A stretch of 64,000 nt of DNA from DASVXQ01 sp040414855. GTDB lineage: Bacteria > Actinomycetota > CALGFH01. A model generated the notes under the pieces. That model ran no database searches. It saw nothing but the letters and a program-made list of their open reading frames with translations, and was not told where the DNA came from. Positions 16,538 through 25,500 of this stretch are shown piece after piece. The stretch's first letter is position 1, and the number at the start of each line of letters is the position of its first letter. Both the position numbers and the translations under genes were made by a program. The stretch covers positions 4,787-68,786 of the forward strand of contig JBEDUQ010000081.1 of NCBI GenBank assembly GCA_040414855.1. The letters are read 5' to 3'.

Positions 16538-17176
16538 TCAGCTGAGCATGCGGCGCTTGTAGGCCTCGCCGACCGCGCCGGCGCGGTCGCGGACCCCGAG
16601 CTTGTCGTAGATGTGCAGCAGGTGGGTCTTGATGGTCGCCTCGCTGACGAACAGCTTGGCGGCGGCCTCGCGGTTGGTGGCGCCGTCGGCGATCAGCCGC
16701 AGCACGTCCAGCTCGCGCTTGCTCAGCGACTCCTGGGCGGGCCGCCGGACCTGGCCCATCAGCCGGCTGGCCACCGCCGGCGACAGCACCGACTCGCCCC
16801 GGTGGGCGGCGTGGACCGCGCGCACCAGCTCCTCGCGAGGCGCGTCCTTCAGCAGGTACCCGGTCGCGCCCGCCTCGATCGCCGGCAGCACGTCCTTGTC
16901 GGTGTCGAAGGTCGTCAGCACCAGCACCCGGACCGACGGGGCGGTGCGGTGCAGGCGGTCGATCGCCTCGACCCCGCCCATCTCCGGCATGCGCAGGTCC
17001 ATCAGTACCACGTCGACGCCGACCCGCTCGACCATGGCCAGCGCCTCGACGCCGTTGCCGGCCTCGCCGACCACCTCGAAGTCCGGGTCGCCGGTGAACG
17101 CGCCGCGCAGCCCGTCGCGGACGATCGGGTGGTCGTCGACGATCAGCAGCCGGATCGGCCGGCTCGCGGCGCTCAC
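16538..17176 (-). CDS. NarL/LuxR-type response regulator
   Basis: 212 residues. Receiver: D14/D15, phosphoacceptor D60 (VVLMDLRMP), Thr in VLTTFDTD and Lys in YLLKDAPRE. LuxR helix-turn-helix: LSKRELDVLRLIADGATNRE, then KLFVSEATIKTHLLHIYDKL. The GTG start overlaps the kinase TGA as GTGA. It closes a four-gene operon: ABC ATPase, permease, kinase, regulator. In such sets the regulator usually controls the exporter itself; the inverted repeat at 20322-20344 upstream of the ATPase is the obvious candidate site. Confidence 0.93.
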   Translation of the reverse strand: MSAASRPIRLLIVDDHPIVRDGLRGAFTGDPDFEVVGEAGNGVEALAMVERVGVDVVLMDLRMPEMGGVEAIDRLHRTAPSVRVLVLTTFDTDKDVLPAIEAGATGYLLKDAPREELVRAVHAAHRGESVLSPAVASRLMGQVRRPAQESLSKRELDVLRLIADGATNREAAAKLFVSEATIKTHLLHIYDKLGVRDRAGAVGEAYKRRMLS

Positions 17177-18576
17177 CGTGAGCCCTCCGCGGGGATCGCG
17201 GGGACGCTGGCGTTGATGGCGGTGCCCTCGCCGGGCGCGCTCTCGATCTCGAGCTTGCCGGCGATCCGCCGCAGGCGCTGCGCCATCCCGTTCAGGCCGA
17301 ACCCGTGGCCGTCGCCGGCCCCGTCGCCTCCGGGCCCGCCGGCGTTGCCGTTGCCGCCCGCGGGCGCGGGCGTGAAGCCGACGCCGTCATCGCGAACGTC
17401 CAGCAGCACCTCCGTGTCCATGTACGAGAGCGTGAGCCCGACCTTGGAGGCCATGGCGTGCTTGCCGACGTTGGTGAGCGCCTCCTGCGCGACCCGGAAC
17501 AGGGTCGCCTCCACCTCGGCGAGCATCGGCTTGGGCTCGCCGGTGGTCTCGAAGCTGAGCGGCACCGACGAGGTCCGCGACCAGCGCTCGGCCATCTCGG
17601 CGATGGCGTCGGGGAGCTTCGCGTCCTCGAGCGGCACCGGCTGCAGCGCCTGCACCGACCGCCTCGCCTCGGTGAGGCTGTCCCTGGCCAGCGTGCGCGC
17701 CAGCTCGACGTGGCGCTCGAGCTGGTCCGGTTGCTCGCGGACGCGTTCGGCGGCTTCGAGCTGGGTGATGATCCCGGCCAGCCCCTGCGCGAGTGTGTCG
17801 TGGATCTCACGCGCCATCCGCTGCCGTTCGTCGAGCACCCCGGCCTCGCGCGCCTGGGTCAGCAGCTGGGCGTGCAGCCCCGCGTTCTCCTGGAGCGCGG
17901 CCTCGAGCTCGGCGACCAGCTTCTGGCGCTCCTGATGCTCCCTGGAGATCTTCGTGCCGATGAAGCTGAAGAAGCCGGTCAGGCTCGTCTGAAGGAGGAT
18001 CAGGAAGATCCAGAGCGCCCAGGCCTCGACGGTCGGCTCAGGAAAGCCGCCCGAGGCGGTGTAGACCGTCAGCGAGGTGAGCGCCACGATCCCGAAGGCC
18101 GCCACGGTCGGGAGCAACCAGAACGGCTGGACGAAGCCCACGATCGTGAAGAGGATGAAGAAGAACGAGCGGTGCTGGAGGACGGCGGCGAAGGCCAGCA
18201 ACCCGACCATGTAGGCCAGCATGGCGGCGGGGCGGGCGCGCCAGGCCGGCGAGCGCAGGCTGAAGGTCAGCAGCACCCAGACCGCGGCGGCCGCCGCGAT
18301 CCCGATCGTGCCGGCGCGGTACGCCCAGGTCTGGGCCACCTGGAGGAGGGTCAGGGCCGACGAGCCGGCCAGCGTGATGTAGGGCGCCGCCTCGAAGATC
18401 CACTCGAACCGCCGCTCCCACCTGCCGGCCCAGGGCCCGATCCGCTCAGCCGTCTCCGGCCGCTTCCATCTGCCGGCCTCGGCCCCGATCCCCTCAGCCA
18501 TCTCGTGCCGCTCCCATCCGCCACGTCGGCTCTCGCCCGATCCCAGCGGGCGCGGCCGCGCGCCCGCATGGATCAT
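17173..18576 (-). CDS. NarL-family sensor histidine kinase with repeated N-terminal tail
   Basis: 467 residues from an ATG that overlaps the permease stop (TGATG). An unusual basic, Trp-rich N-terminal tail of about 60 residues contains a 16-residue imperfect duplication (AEGIGAEAGRWKRPE and AERIGPWAGRWERRFE). Five or six hydrophobic segments follow (about 70-205), then a coiled linker. The phosphoacceptor is H259 in REIHDTLAQGLAGI; the N-box is QEALTNVGKHA. A Gly/Asn-rich insert lies in the HATPase domain before the G-box GFGLNGMAQRLRR. It is coupled to an ABC exporter and a regulator, as in DesK-like exporter-sensing systems. An ATG at 18501 is a possible alternative start. Confidence 0.9.
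   Translation of the reverse strand: MIHAGARPRPLGSGESRRGGWERHEMAEGIGAEAGRWKRPETAERIGPWAGRWERRFEWIFEAAPYITLAGSSALTLLQVAQTWAYRAGTIGIAAAAAVWVLLTFSLRSPAWRARPAAMLAYMVGLLAFAAVLQHRSFFFILFTIVGFVQPFWLLPTVAAFGIVALTSLTVYTASGGFPEPTVEAWALWIFLILLQTSLTGFFSFIGTKISREHQERQKLVAELEAALQENAGLHAQLLTQAREAGVLDERQRMAREIHDTLAQGLAGIITQLEAAERVREQPDQLERHVELARTLARDSLTEARRSVQALQPVPLEDAKLPDAIAEMAERWSRTSSVPLSFETTGEPKPMLAEVEATLFRVAQEALTNVGKHAMASKVGLTLSYMDTEVLLDVRDDGVGFTPAPAGGNGNAGGPGGDGAGDGHGFGLNGMAQRLRRIAGKLEIESAPGEGTAINASVPAIPAEGSR
18412..18522. repeat. 48-bp in-frame tandem repeat in a kinase gene
   Basis: Bases 18412-18459 and 18460-18507 are imperfect copies; a third partial copy runs 18508-18522. Each copy begins CCGCTCCCACCTGCC or a near variant on the plus strand. 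Because 48 is a multiple of three it encodes a repeated 16-residue block in the cytoplasmic N-terminal tail of the kinase. Confidence 0.8.
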
Positions 18577-19322
18577 CACTCCCACCTGAAGAGCCTGGCG
18601 GCGGCCAGGCCGGCCACGACCGTCACCGCCGCCATCACCGCCAAGTGCAGCCCCGATGGCCAGGCGCCATTCGTGGCGTCCTGCAATGACTGCACAGTAG
18701 CGCCAAGTGGGGTGAAGTCGCCGATACGGCGCAGCACGTCGGGCATGACCTCGCGTGGCACGTAGAGTCCGGCAAAGAACACCATGGGGAAGAACAGCAC
18801 CGAGCCGAGCCCGGAGGCGGCGCGGCCGGTCGGCGCGACCGCCGCGAGCACGAGGCCGATCGCGAACACCGAGGCGGAGCCGAGCACCAGCGCCAGCAGG
18901 AAGCCGACGACCTGCTTCGGCATCGGGACCCCGAAGGCCAGGGCGCCGACCGCGATCACCAGGATCATGGTGAGCAGCGCGGTGGTCACGCTGGTCACCA
19001 TCTGCGCCAGCAGCAGCCGCCCCGGCGGCAGCGGCGTGGTCGCCAGCCGCCGCAGGACGCCCCGCTCGCGGTAGGTCGCCAGGACGGTCGGGACCAGGCT
19101 CAGCGCCAGCATCGCCAGCACGAAGGCCATCACGATCGGGACGTAGACGTCGATCACGCGCAGGCCGCCGAGGTCCTTGCTGGGCTCGCGGAAGCCGGGG
19201 ATGCTCCCCAGTATCGCCAGCAGCAGCGGTGGGAACAGCACGCCGAAGAACAGGGCGGTCGGGTCGCGGAGGAACAGCCTCGCCTCCATGGCGACGAGTT
19301 TCGAAAGTCCGTTCGACTTCAC
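18576..19322 (-). CDS. ABC-2 type transporter permease
   Basis: 248 residues with six hydrophobic segments. LFLRDPTALFFGVLFPPLLL opens the first helix, and YRERGVLRRLATTPLPPGRL is the conserved cytoplasmic loop of ABC-2 exporters. GLYVPREVMPDVLRRIGDFTP is the typical ABC-2 signature before the last helices. It follows its ATPase by 79 bases and its stop overlaps the kinase start by one base. A drug or lipid exporter is likely; the substrate is unknown. Confidence 0.92.
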   Translation of the reverse strand: MKSNGLSKLVAMEARLFLRDPTALFFGVLFPPLLLAILGSIPGFREPSKDLGGLRVIDVYVPIVMAFVLAMLALSLVPTVLATYRERGVLRRLATTPLPPGRLLLAQMVTSVTTALLTMILVIAVGALAFGVPMPKQVVGFLLALVLGSASVFAIGLVLAAVAPTGRAASGLGSVLFFPMVFFAGLYVPREVMPDVLRRIGDFTPLGATVQSLQDATNGAWPSGLHLAVMAAVTVVAGLAAARLFRWE

Positions 19323-19379
19323 TGCGATCTCCTAGCGGGTCGCGGGGTGGTCTCGGTGGGTTGTCGCGGTTGTGAGTCG

Positions 19380-19420
19380 CGGCCGGGGCCTATTCGAGGG
19401 GCTATTCGAGGTCCCGGCCG
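19380..19420. repeat. hairpin and 12-bp duplication around an ABC ATPase stop codon
   Basis: The motif CTATTCGAGG occurs at 19390-19399 and again at 19402-19411, 12 bases apart; the second copy contains the ATPase stop codon on the minus strand. The pair is enclosed by an imperfect inverted repeat, 19380-19390 with 19410-19420 (10 of 11 pairs). The structure sits between the ATPase and permease and could tune readthrough in the operon. No T-run follows. Confidence 0.5.
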
Positions 19421-20307
19421 GTGAGGGCGACGAAGGCGTCGTCGAGGCTGGCCTGCTCCAGGCGCAGGTCGGCGGCGACGACCTGGTTGCGCGCCAGCAG
19501 CGAGGTGACCGCCTGGAGCAGGTCGCCGGTCCCGGTCACCACGAGGTGGGAGCCGGCCCTGCTGACGTCGGTGACCCCGGGCAGCGCGGCGAGCTCCTCG
19601 TCGGCCAGCGGCTTCGACGGCCGGAAGCGGATGCGCTGGCCGCTGCCGGCCCGCGAGACCAGGCCGGCGGGGGTGTCGATCGCGACCAGCCGGCCGGCGT
19701 CGATCACCGCGAGCCGGTCGCAGAGCCGCTCGGCCTCTTCCATCAGGTGGGTGACCAGCAGGATCGTGACGCCCCGGTCCCTGATCTCCTCGATCAGCTG
19801 CCAGGTGTCGCGCCTCGCGTGCGGGTCGAGCCCGGTGGTGAGCTCGTCGAGGACCGCGATCTCGGGGTTGCCGACCAGGGCGAGCGCGATCGAGAGCCGC
19901 TGCTTCTGGCCGCCGGAGAGTTTCCCGAAGCGGCTGTCACGCTTTCCCTCCAGGCCGAGGTCGGCGAGCAGCGCCTCCCAGTCGGCGGGGTGCTCGTAGA
20001 GGGAGGCGTAGAGGTCGAGCGCCTCCCAGACCTTCATCCGCTCGGGGAGCTGGCTCTCCTGGAGCTGCGCGCCGACCCGCTGCCGCAGCCGGGCGCGGTC
20101 CCGGACCGGGTTCATGCCGAGCACCGACACGGTGCCCGAGTCGGCGGTCCGGAGGCCCTCGATGATCTCAACGGTGGTGGTCTTGCCGGCGCCGTTGGGA
20201 CCGAGGATCCCGAAGATCTCGCCGCGCTCGACGCTGAACGACAGGCCGTCGACGGCGAGCTTGTCGCCATATCGCTTGGTCAGTTGGTCGACTTCGATGA
20301 CCGGCAC
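19402..20307 (-). CDS. ABC transporter ATP-binding protein
   Basis: 301 residues. Walker A GPNGAGKTTTVEI, signature LSGGQKQRLSIA, and Walker B AVLDELTTGLD, which has Leu where DEP is usual. The C-terminal 90 residues form the regulatory domain seen in DrrA/NatA-like ATPases. The GTG start has GAGGAGG 7 bases upstream. First gene of the ATPase-permease-kinase-regulator operon. A perfect inverted repeat stands 15-37 bases upstream of the start. Confidence 0.92.
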   Translation of the reverse strand: MPVIEVDQLTKRYGDKLAVDGLSFSVERGEIFGILGPNGAGKTTTVEIIEGLRTADSGTVSVLGMNPVRDRARLRQRVGAQLQESQLPERMKVWEALDLYASLYEHPADWEALLADLGLEGKRDSRFGKLSGGQKQRLSIALALVGNPEIAVLDELTTGLDPHARRDTWQLIEEIRDRGVTILLVTHLMEEAERLCDRLAVIDAGRLVAIDTPAGLVSRAGSGQRIRFRPSKPLADEELAALPGVTDVSRAGSHLVVTGTGDLLQAVTSLLARNQVVAADLRLEQASLDDAFVALTGRDLE

Positions 20308-20321
20308 GCTGCTGCCTCCTC

Positions 20322-20344
20322 GATCACGTGGTGGATGCGTGATC
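20322..20344. promoter_or_regulatory. inverted repeat GATCACG-N9-CGTGATC, candidate operator
   Basis: Perfect 7-base arms at 20322-20328 and 20338-20344, centred 26 bases before the GTG of the ABC ATPase. The place and symmetry suit a response-regulator or repressor dimer. The regulator at 16538 is the first candidate. Binding is inferred only. Confidence 0.55.
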
Positions 20345-20434
20345 AGGATGCGTCAGCGCAGGTCAGCGGCGGATCGACGGTTCGGCTGCGAGTCGGGCCC
20401 CGTTCGGCGGACTCCGCGGCTCGGCCGTTCGGGC

Positions 20435-20464
20435 GGCGGCATCCGCCGTTTGGTGGATGCCGCC
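20435..20464 (-). terminator. GC-rich 10-bp stem-loop after the ABM-like gene
   Basis: GGCGGCATCC (20435-20444) pairs perfectly with GGATGCCGCC (20455-20464) around a 10-base loop. It lies 30 bases past the stop of the minus-strand gene at 20494-21102 and before the exporter operon. There is no strong U-run, as is common in high-GC bacteria, so terminator function is likely but not certain. Confidence 0.55.
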
Positions 20465-20493
20465 GGTCGGTGCTCGCTCCCGGGCCGGGCCGG

Positions 20494-21102
20494 CTAGCGC
20501 TTGCTCTCCAGCCGTGGGTGCCTGAGGTCGAGATAGCGCAGGTCGCGCATCAGGCTCATCATCTCGGCCATGCGCTCGTCCCGCTCCGCCGGGTTCTCGC
20601 GCTCCATGCGACGGGCCTCGGGCTCGTTGGTGAAGTACACCGTCTGCGTAAAGTCGCCCGGGTTGTCGGCGTGCTCGACCACGGTGAAGCCGAGGATGTG
20701 CGGCGCCTGCTCCATCATCGTCTTCTCTTCATTGCGGCCGAGCTCGGCGAGGCGTTCCATGTCGTCGGTGTGGCCCTGGATGATCTGGACGAAGCCGGCG
20801 TCGTCGGAGCCGCCCTCCTTGTAGGTGTGGACCCGCGACGAGTTGTGGAAGTCCACGTCGCGCAGGTGGTTCTTGGCCCGGTCCCACCAGGCTCCCTGCT
20901 CCGGACGCTCGCTGTTGCGGCGGGCCGACTCCTCCGAGTCGAAGCGCACCACCGCGATGAAGTCGCCGTCGTCGGTGATCCCCGAGGTGGAGCCGAGCCA
21001 GCCCTGGGCGCCGGGCTTCAGCTCGGCCTGCCAACGGTCCATCTCCGCGGAGATGGCGTCGGGATTCACCGCCTGCCCCTGAATAACCTGAATGTGCACC
21101 AT
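20494..21102 (-). CDS. protein of two tandem ABM-like (dimeric alpha-beta barrel) domains
   Basis: 202 residues made of two related units. Unit 1 (about 2-93) starts VHIQVIQGQAVNPDAISAEM and unit 2 (about 101-195) starts GFVQIIQGHTDDMERLAELG. In each a strand-helix-strand run is followed by GD-F and a strand (GDFIAVVRFDSEESARRNSE in unit 1, GDFTQTVYFTNEPEARRMER in unit 2). This is the antibiotic-monooxygenase-like ferredoxin fold. Single-domain members dimerise into a barrel; a fused pair could make the barrel in one chain. No catalytic residues are obvious, so function is open. The start is ATG with a G-rich site directly before it. Confidence 0.75.
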   Translation of the reverse strand: MVHIQVIQGQAVNPDAISAEMDRWQAELKPGAQGWLGSTSGITDDGDFIAVVRFDSEESARRNSERPEQGAWWDRAKNHLRDVDFHNSSRVHTYKEGGSDDAGFVQIIQGHTDDMERLAELGRNEEKTMMEQAPHILGFTVVEHADNPGDFTQTVYFTNEPEARRMERENPAERDERMAEMMSLMRDLRYLDLRHPRLESKR

Positions 21103-21168
21103 GCCCCCCTTATTCGCGAACGCGACACGAACGACTCGCAGGTCACTCTAGCGGCATGCGGGCGCGGG

Positions 21169-22449
21169 TCAAGCAGGTGGGGCGTCCACCAGCGCCTGGT
21201 AGACGAGCTGGCGGAGCTCCTGGCGCAGGGGGTGCGTCGAGCTCGGCATCAGCTGGGTGAGGAAGATCACGGTGATCCGCTCCACCGGGTCGACCCAGAA
21301 GGCGGTGCTGGCCGCGCCGCCCCAGGCGAACTCGCCGAGGCTTGCCGGGACCTTGTAGGCGACCGGGTCGATCACCACCGAGAAGCCGAGGCCGAAGCCG
21401 ACCCCGTCGAAGGTCGTCTCCGAGAACAGCGGCCGCCCGAACTTCTCCAGGTCGACGCCGCCAGGCAGGTGGTTCCTGGTCATGTAGCGCAGCGTGCGGG
21501 TGCCGAGCAGCCGGGCGCCCTCCAGCTCGCCGTCGCCGAGCAGCATGCGGGTGAAGCGGTGGTAGTCCGCGGCGGTCGAGATCAGCCCGTGGCCGCCGAA
21601 ATGCGCGTCGGGCGGCCGGAGCGCGGCGTCGCCCAGCGTGTCGTAGCGCATCGCCTTGCGCGTGCCGGGGGTGGGCACGTACAGCGCGGCCAGGTTCTTG
21701 GCGTCGTCGTCGCCGATCCAGAAGGCGGTGTCGGTCATGCCCAGCGGCTCGAAGATCCGCTCGGCGAAGAACCGGTCGAGCGACTGGCCTGAGGCCACCT
21801 CGACGACCCGACCGAGCACGTCGGTCGAGACCGAATAGTTCCATTCGGATCCCGGCTGGAAGAGCAGCGGGATGCCGGCCCAGACGTCGCAGCAGGCGGC
21901 GAGGTCCATGCCCGCCGGGGTGGTCCACTCGAAGCCGGCGGCGCGGTACATAGCGTCGACCGGGCTCGCGTGGTGCCAGCCGTAGGTCAGGCCCGAGGTG
22001 TGGGTGAGCAGGTGCCAGATGCGCACCGGCTCGGTCGCCGGCAGCGTGTCAGGGGCGAGCGCCGAGCCCGAGCGGTAGACCCGCATGTGCTCGAAGGAGG
22101 GGATGAACTTCGAGACCGGGTCCTTGAGCTGAAACGCGCCTTGCTCGTAGAGCATCATCGCCGCCACCGAGGTGATCGGCTTGGTCATCGAGAAGATGCG
22201 GAACCGCGTGTCCAGCTCGACCGGCAGGTCCGTCTCGAGGTCACGGCCGCCGTAGGTGCTGAGGTGGACGATCCTGTCGTCGCGGCTGACCACGAGCAGC
22301 CAGCCCGGCAGCAGGCCGTCGTCGACGTAGCGGGCGAAATGACGGTCCAGCCGCGCCAAGCGCGTGGCGTCGAAGCCGACCTCCTCTGGCTGGACCTCGA
22401 CCTGGAACGGTGCCAATGGCTCCCTTGCCTTCGTCGTGGGATACCGCAC
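21169..22449 (-). CDS. serine hydrolase of the class C beta-lactamase/esterase family
   Basis: 426 residues from a GTG preceded by a G-rich Shine-Dalgarno; the frame runs 126 bases further upstream without conserved sequence. The nucleophile motif is SMTK (FRIFSMTKPITSVAAMML). The Tyr motif is WNYSVSTDVLGRVVE, and the third box is probably WGGAAST. HLLTHTSGLTYGW is the usual HTSGL turn. No signal peptide is seen at this start, so the enzyme is probably a cytoplasmic esterase or transesterase (EstB-like), not a beta-lactamase. It diverges from the AfsR-like regulator. Confidence 0.87.
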   Translation of the reverse strand: MRYPTTKAREPLAPFQVEVQPEEVGFDATRLARLDRHFARYVDDGLLPGWLLVVSRDDRIVHLSTYGGRDLETDLPVELDTRFRIFSMTKPITSVAAMMLYEQGAFQLKDPVSKFIPSFEHMRVYRSGSALAPDTLPATEPVRIWHLLTHTSGLTYGWHHASPVDAMYRAAGFEWTTPAGMDLAACCDVWAGIPLLFQPGSEWNYSVSTDVLGRVVEVASGQSLDRFFAERIFEPLGMTDTAFWIGDDDAKNLAALYVPTPGTRKAMRYDTLGDAALRPPDAHFGGHGLISTAADYHRFTRMLLGDGELEGARLLGTRTLRYMTRNHLPGGVDLEKFGRPLFSETTFDGVGFGLGFSVVIDPVAYKVPASLGEFAWGGAASTAFWVDPVERITVIFLTQLMPSSTHPLRQELRQLVYQALVDAPPA

Positions 22450-22576
22450 GATCGCCCCCCACCCCTCAAACAATGCTGCTCCCCTCACGACTCGGCAAGA
22501 GGAGGGGTCCCGGTGCGCCGGCACCGTCTCGGCTCGTGGCTGTGGATACCCGGGCGCACTGGGGCGCCGGGACATG

Positions 22577-22589
22577 CAGAATGGCTGGC
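22577..22589 (+). promoter_or_regulatory. possible leaderless -10 box
   Basis: CAGAAT at 22577-22582 lies 7 bases before the ATG at 22590. The same hexamer and spacing precede the DUF456 gene on the other strand (40553-40558). There is no Shine-Dalgarno, so this decides the start chosen for the AfsR-like gene. Confidence 0.4.
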
Positions 22590-25500
22590 ATGGCCAGCGA
22601 TCTCCGAGTCGGCATTCTCGGCCCGCTCGAATTGCGGGTCGGCTTCGGCGAGCCCGTCGCCGTGGTCGGGCCGAGGCTGCGGACGCTGCTGATCCGGCTC
22701 GCGCTCGACCCCGACCGGGTCGTGCTCGCCGGCCAGCTGGTCGACGCGGTCTGGGACGGCCAACCGCCGGCGGCAGCCACCAACGCGCTCCAGTCGCTGG
22801 TCTCGCGGCTGCGGCGCCTGCTCCCCGACGTGGTCGAGTCGCACGCGGCCGGCTACCGCCTCGCGCTCGAACCCGAGGCGGTCGACGCGGTTCGGTTCGA
22901 GCGGCTGGTGCTGGCCGGGCGCGAGCGCCTGGGCGAGGACCCGATGGCCGCGCGCGACCTGCTGCGCGAAGCCCTGGGGCTGTGGCGCGGGCCGGCGCTC
23001 GCCGACGCCGCCGACGCGCGCTTCGCCGGCGCCGCCATCGCCCGGCTCGAGGAGCTGCGCCTCGGCGCCACCGAGGACCGGATCGACGCCGAGCTGGCGA
23101 CCGGCCCGAGCGACGCGCTGGTCGCGGAGCTCGACGAGCTGGCCGTGGCGCACCCGCTGCGCGAGCGCCCGCACGGCCAGCTCATGCGCGCCCTGTCGAT
23201 GTCCCACCGTCAGGCGGAAGCGCTGACCGCCTACGAGCGCCTCCGCCACCGCCTCGCCGACGAGCTCGGCATCGACCCCTCCGAAGAGGTCCGCGCCATC
23301 CACCTCGCCGTCCTCCGCGGCAACCTGACACAGGGACCCGCCGCCGCTCCGCCCCGCGCGGCATCCACCGAGTCGCCACCTCGCGAGACCCCTCCCGCCG
23401 CCGAGGTGGCACCTGGCGAGACCGCATCCGCCAGCGTCCCGCCCGCCGCCGAGGCGCCGCCGGCGGCGGAGGCGGCGGTGCGGACGAACCTGCGGGCGCA
23501 GATCACCAGCTTCGTCGGGCGCGCGAACGACATCGCGCGGATCGAGGACCTGCTCGCCTCCTGGCGGCTGGTCACGCTCACGGGACCGGGAGGGGCGGGC
23601 AAGACCAGGCTGGCCGCCGAGGCGGGCGGTCGCATGCTCGACCGGATGCCCGACGGCGTCTGGATGGTCGAGCTGGCGCCGGTCGTCGATCCGCTCGACC
23701 TGCCCCGCGCGGTCCTGTCGCTGCTCGGCGCCAGGGAGGTGGGCCTGCTCGCCCGGCGCGGCAGCGGCGCGGTGCCGCCGATGGAGCGGATCGTTCAGGC
23801 GATCGGCGACAAGCGCCTGCTGCTGGTGCTCGACAACTGCGAGCACCTGGTCGCCGCCGCGGCGGACTTCGCCGACGCGCTGCTCGCGCGCTGCCCGAAC
23901 CTGCGGGTGCTCACCACCAGCCGCGAGCCGCTCGGCATCACCGGCGAGGCGCTGCACCCGGTTGGCCCCCTCGCGATGCCGGACGAGGATGCCACCAAGA
24001 CCCCGGCCGAGGCGCTCCGCTATCCGGCCGTTCGGCTGTTCGCCGACCGCGCCGCCGCGGGACGGCCCGGATTCGCGGTCGACGACGCCACCGTCGGGCC
24101 GGTCCTGCGCATCTGCCGGGCGCTCGACGGCATCCCGCTGGCGATCGAGCTGGCCGCCGCGCGGCTCCGGTCGCTCTCCCCCGACCAGATCGCCGCCCGG
24201 CTCGACGACCGGTTCCGCCTGCTCGCGGGCGGCAGCCGCGCCGCCCTGCCCCGGCACCAGACCTTGCGCGCGGTGGTCGACTGGAGCTGGGACCTGCTGA
24301 GCGACGCCGAGCGCATGCTCCTCCGGCGGCTGGCGGTGTTCCCGGGCGGCGCGACCCTGGACGCGGCCGAGCGCGTCTGCGCCGACCCCGCAGTCGGCGG
24401 GCTCCCGCGCGACGAGGTCATCTATCTCCTGGCGGCGCTGGTCGAGAAGTCGCTCGTGGTTGTCGACGAGTGCGGCGCCGAGGAGCGCTACTGGATGCTC
24501 GAGACGGTCAGGGCGTACGGCGAGGAGCGGCGGCGCGAGGCCGGCGAGGACGAGGCGCTGCGTCGGGCGCACGCCGATTACTTCGTGGGCCTGGCCGAGG
24601 AGGCCGAGCCCCACCTGCGCCAGGCCGACCAGCTGGTCTGGCTCGAGCGCCTGTCGGCGGAGCAGGAGAACCTGCGAGCGGCCGTGCACTGGGCGATCGA
24701 CCAGGGTGACGCCGTGCTGGCGCTGCGGCTGGTCGCGGCCCTCGACTGGTACTGGTTCCTGCGAAGCGCCCGCGCCGAGGGCTCGGAGCTGTCGGCCCGG
24801 GCGCTGGCGCTGCCCGGTTCGCCGCCCAAGGTGCTGCTGGCCAGAGTCCTGGTCATGTCGGCGCTGGTGACGATCTCCGGCGGCGCCGGGATCCAGCGCG
24901 CCCTCGCCTCCATGGAGCGGGCCTCCGGCCTGGTGGCCGACCTGCCTCAAGACGATCCCAACCTGGCGCATCCCTCGCTCGTGCTGCTGCCCGTGCTGGC
25001 CGCGATCCTGCGCGGCGACGACGTGGGCGGCCTCACCTGGGCCAGGGCCCAGCGAAACCACCCCGACCCGTGGGTGCGCGCGCTGGTGCCGCTGATCGTC
25101 GCCCAGCTACTCATCAACCTCGGCGAGGCCGGTGAGGCGCAGCGGCAGCTCGACCTCGCGCTGGAGCGGTTCAGCCAGCTAGGCGAGCGCTGGGGGATCG
25201 GCCAGACGCTGTTCGCCCGCGTCGAGCTGGGCGCCATGCGGGGCGACGAGCGCGACGTCGTCGGCGCGCTGAAGGAGGCCGAGCGGGTGCTCGCCAACAT
25301 CGGCGGCCGCGAGGACATCGGCCAGATCAAGATCCGGCTGGCGCTCGCGCACGCGAGGGCGGGCGATCTCGACGCGGCCCACCGCGAGCTGGCCGCGGCC
25401 GACCGCATCGCCGAGGCGATCGGCAGCGAGGAGCAGCGGGTCTACCTGTTGCTCACCCGCAGCAACATCGCGCGCTGGGAGGGCAGGCTCGACGAGGCCC

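Noticed and set aside
21169..22449. A true beta-lactamase resistance gene
   Set aside because: SMTK and Tyr motifs fit the wider serine hydrolase/esterase family, no signal peptide is seen, and the third motif is not the KTG of class C enzymes.
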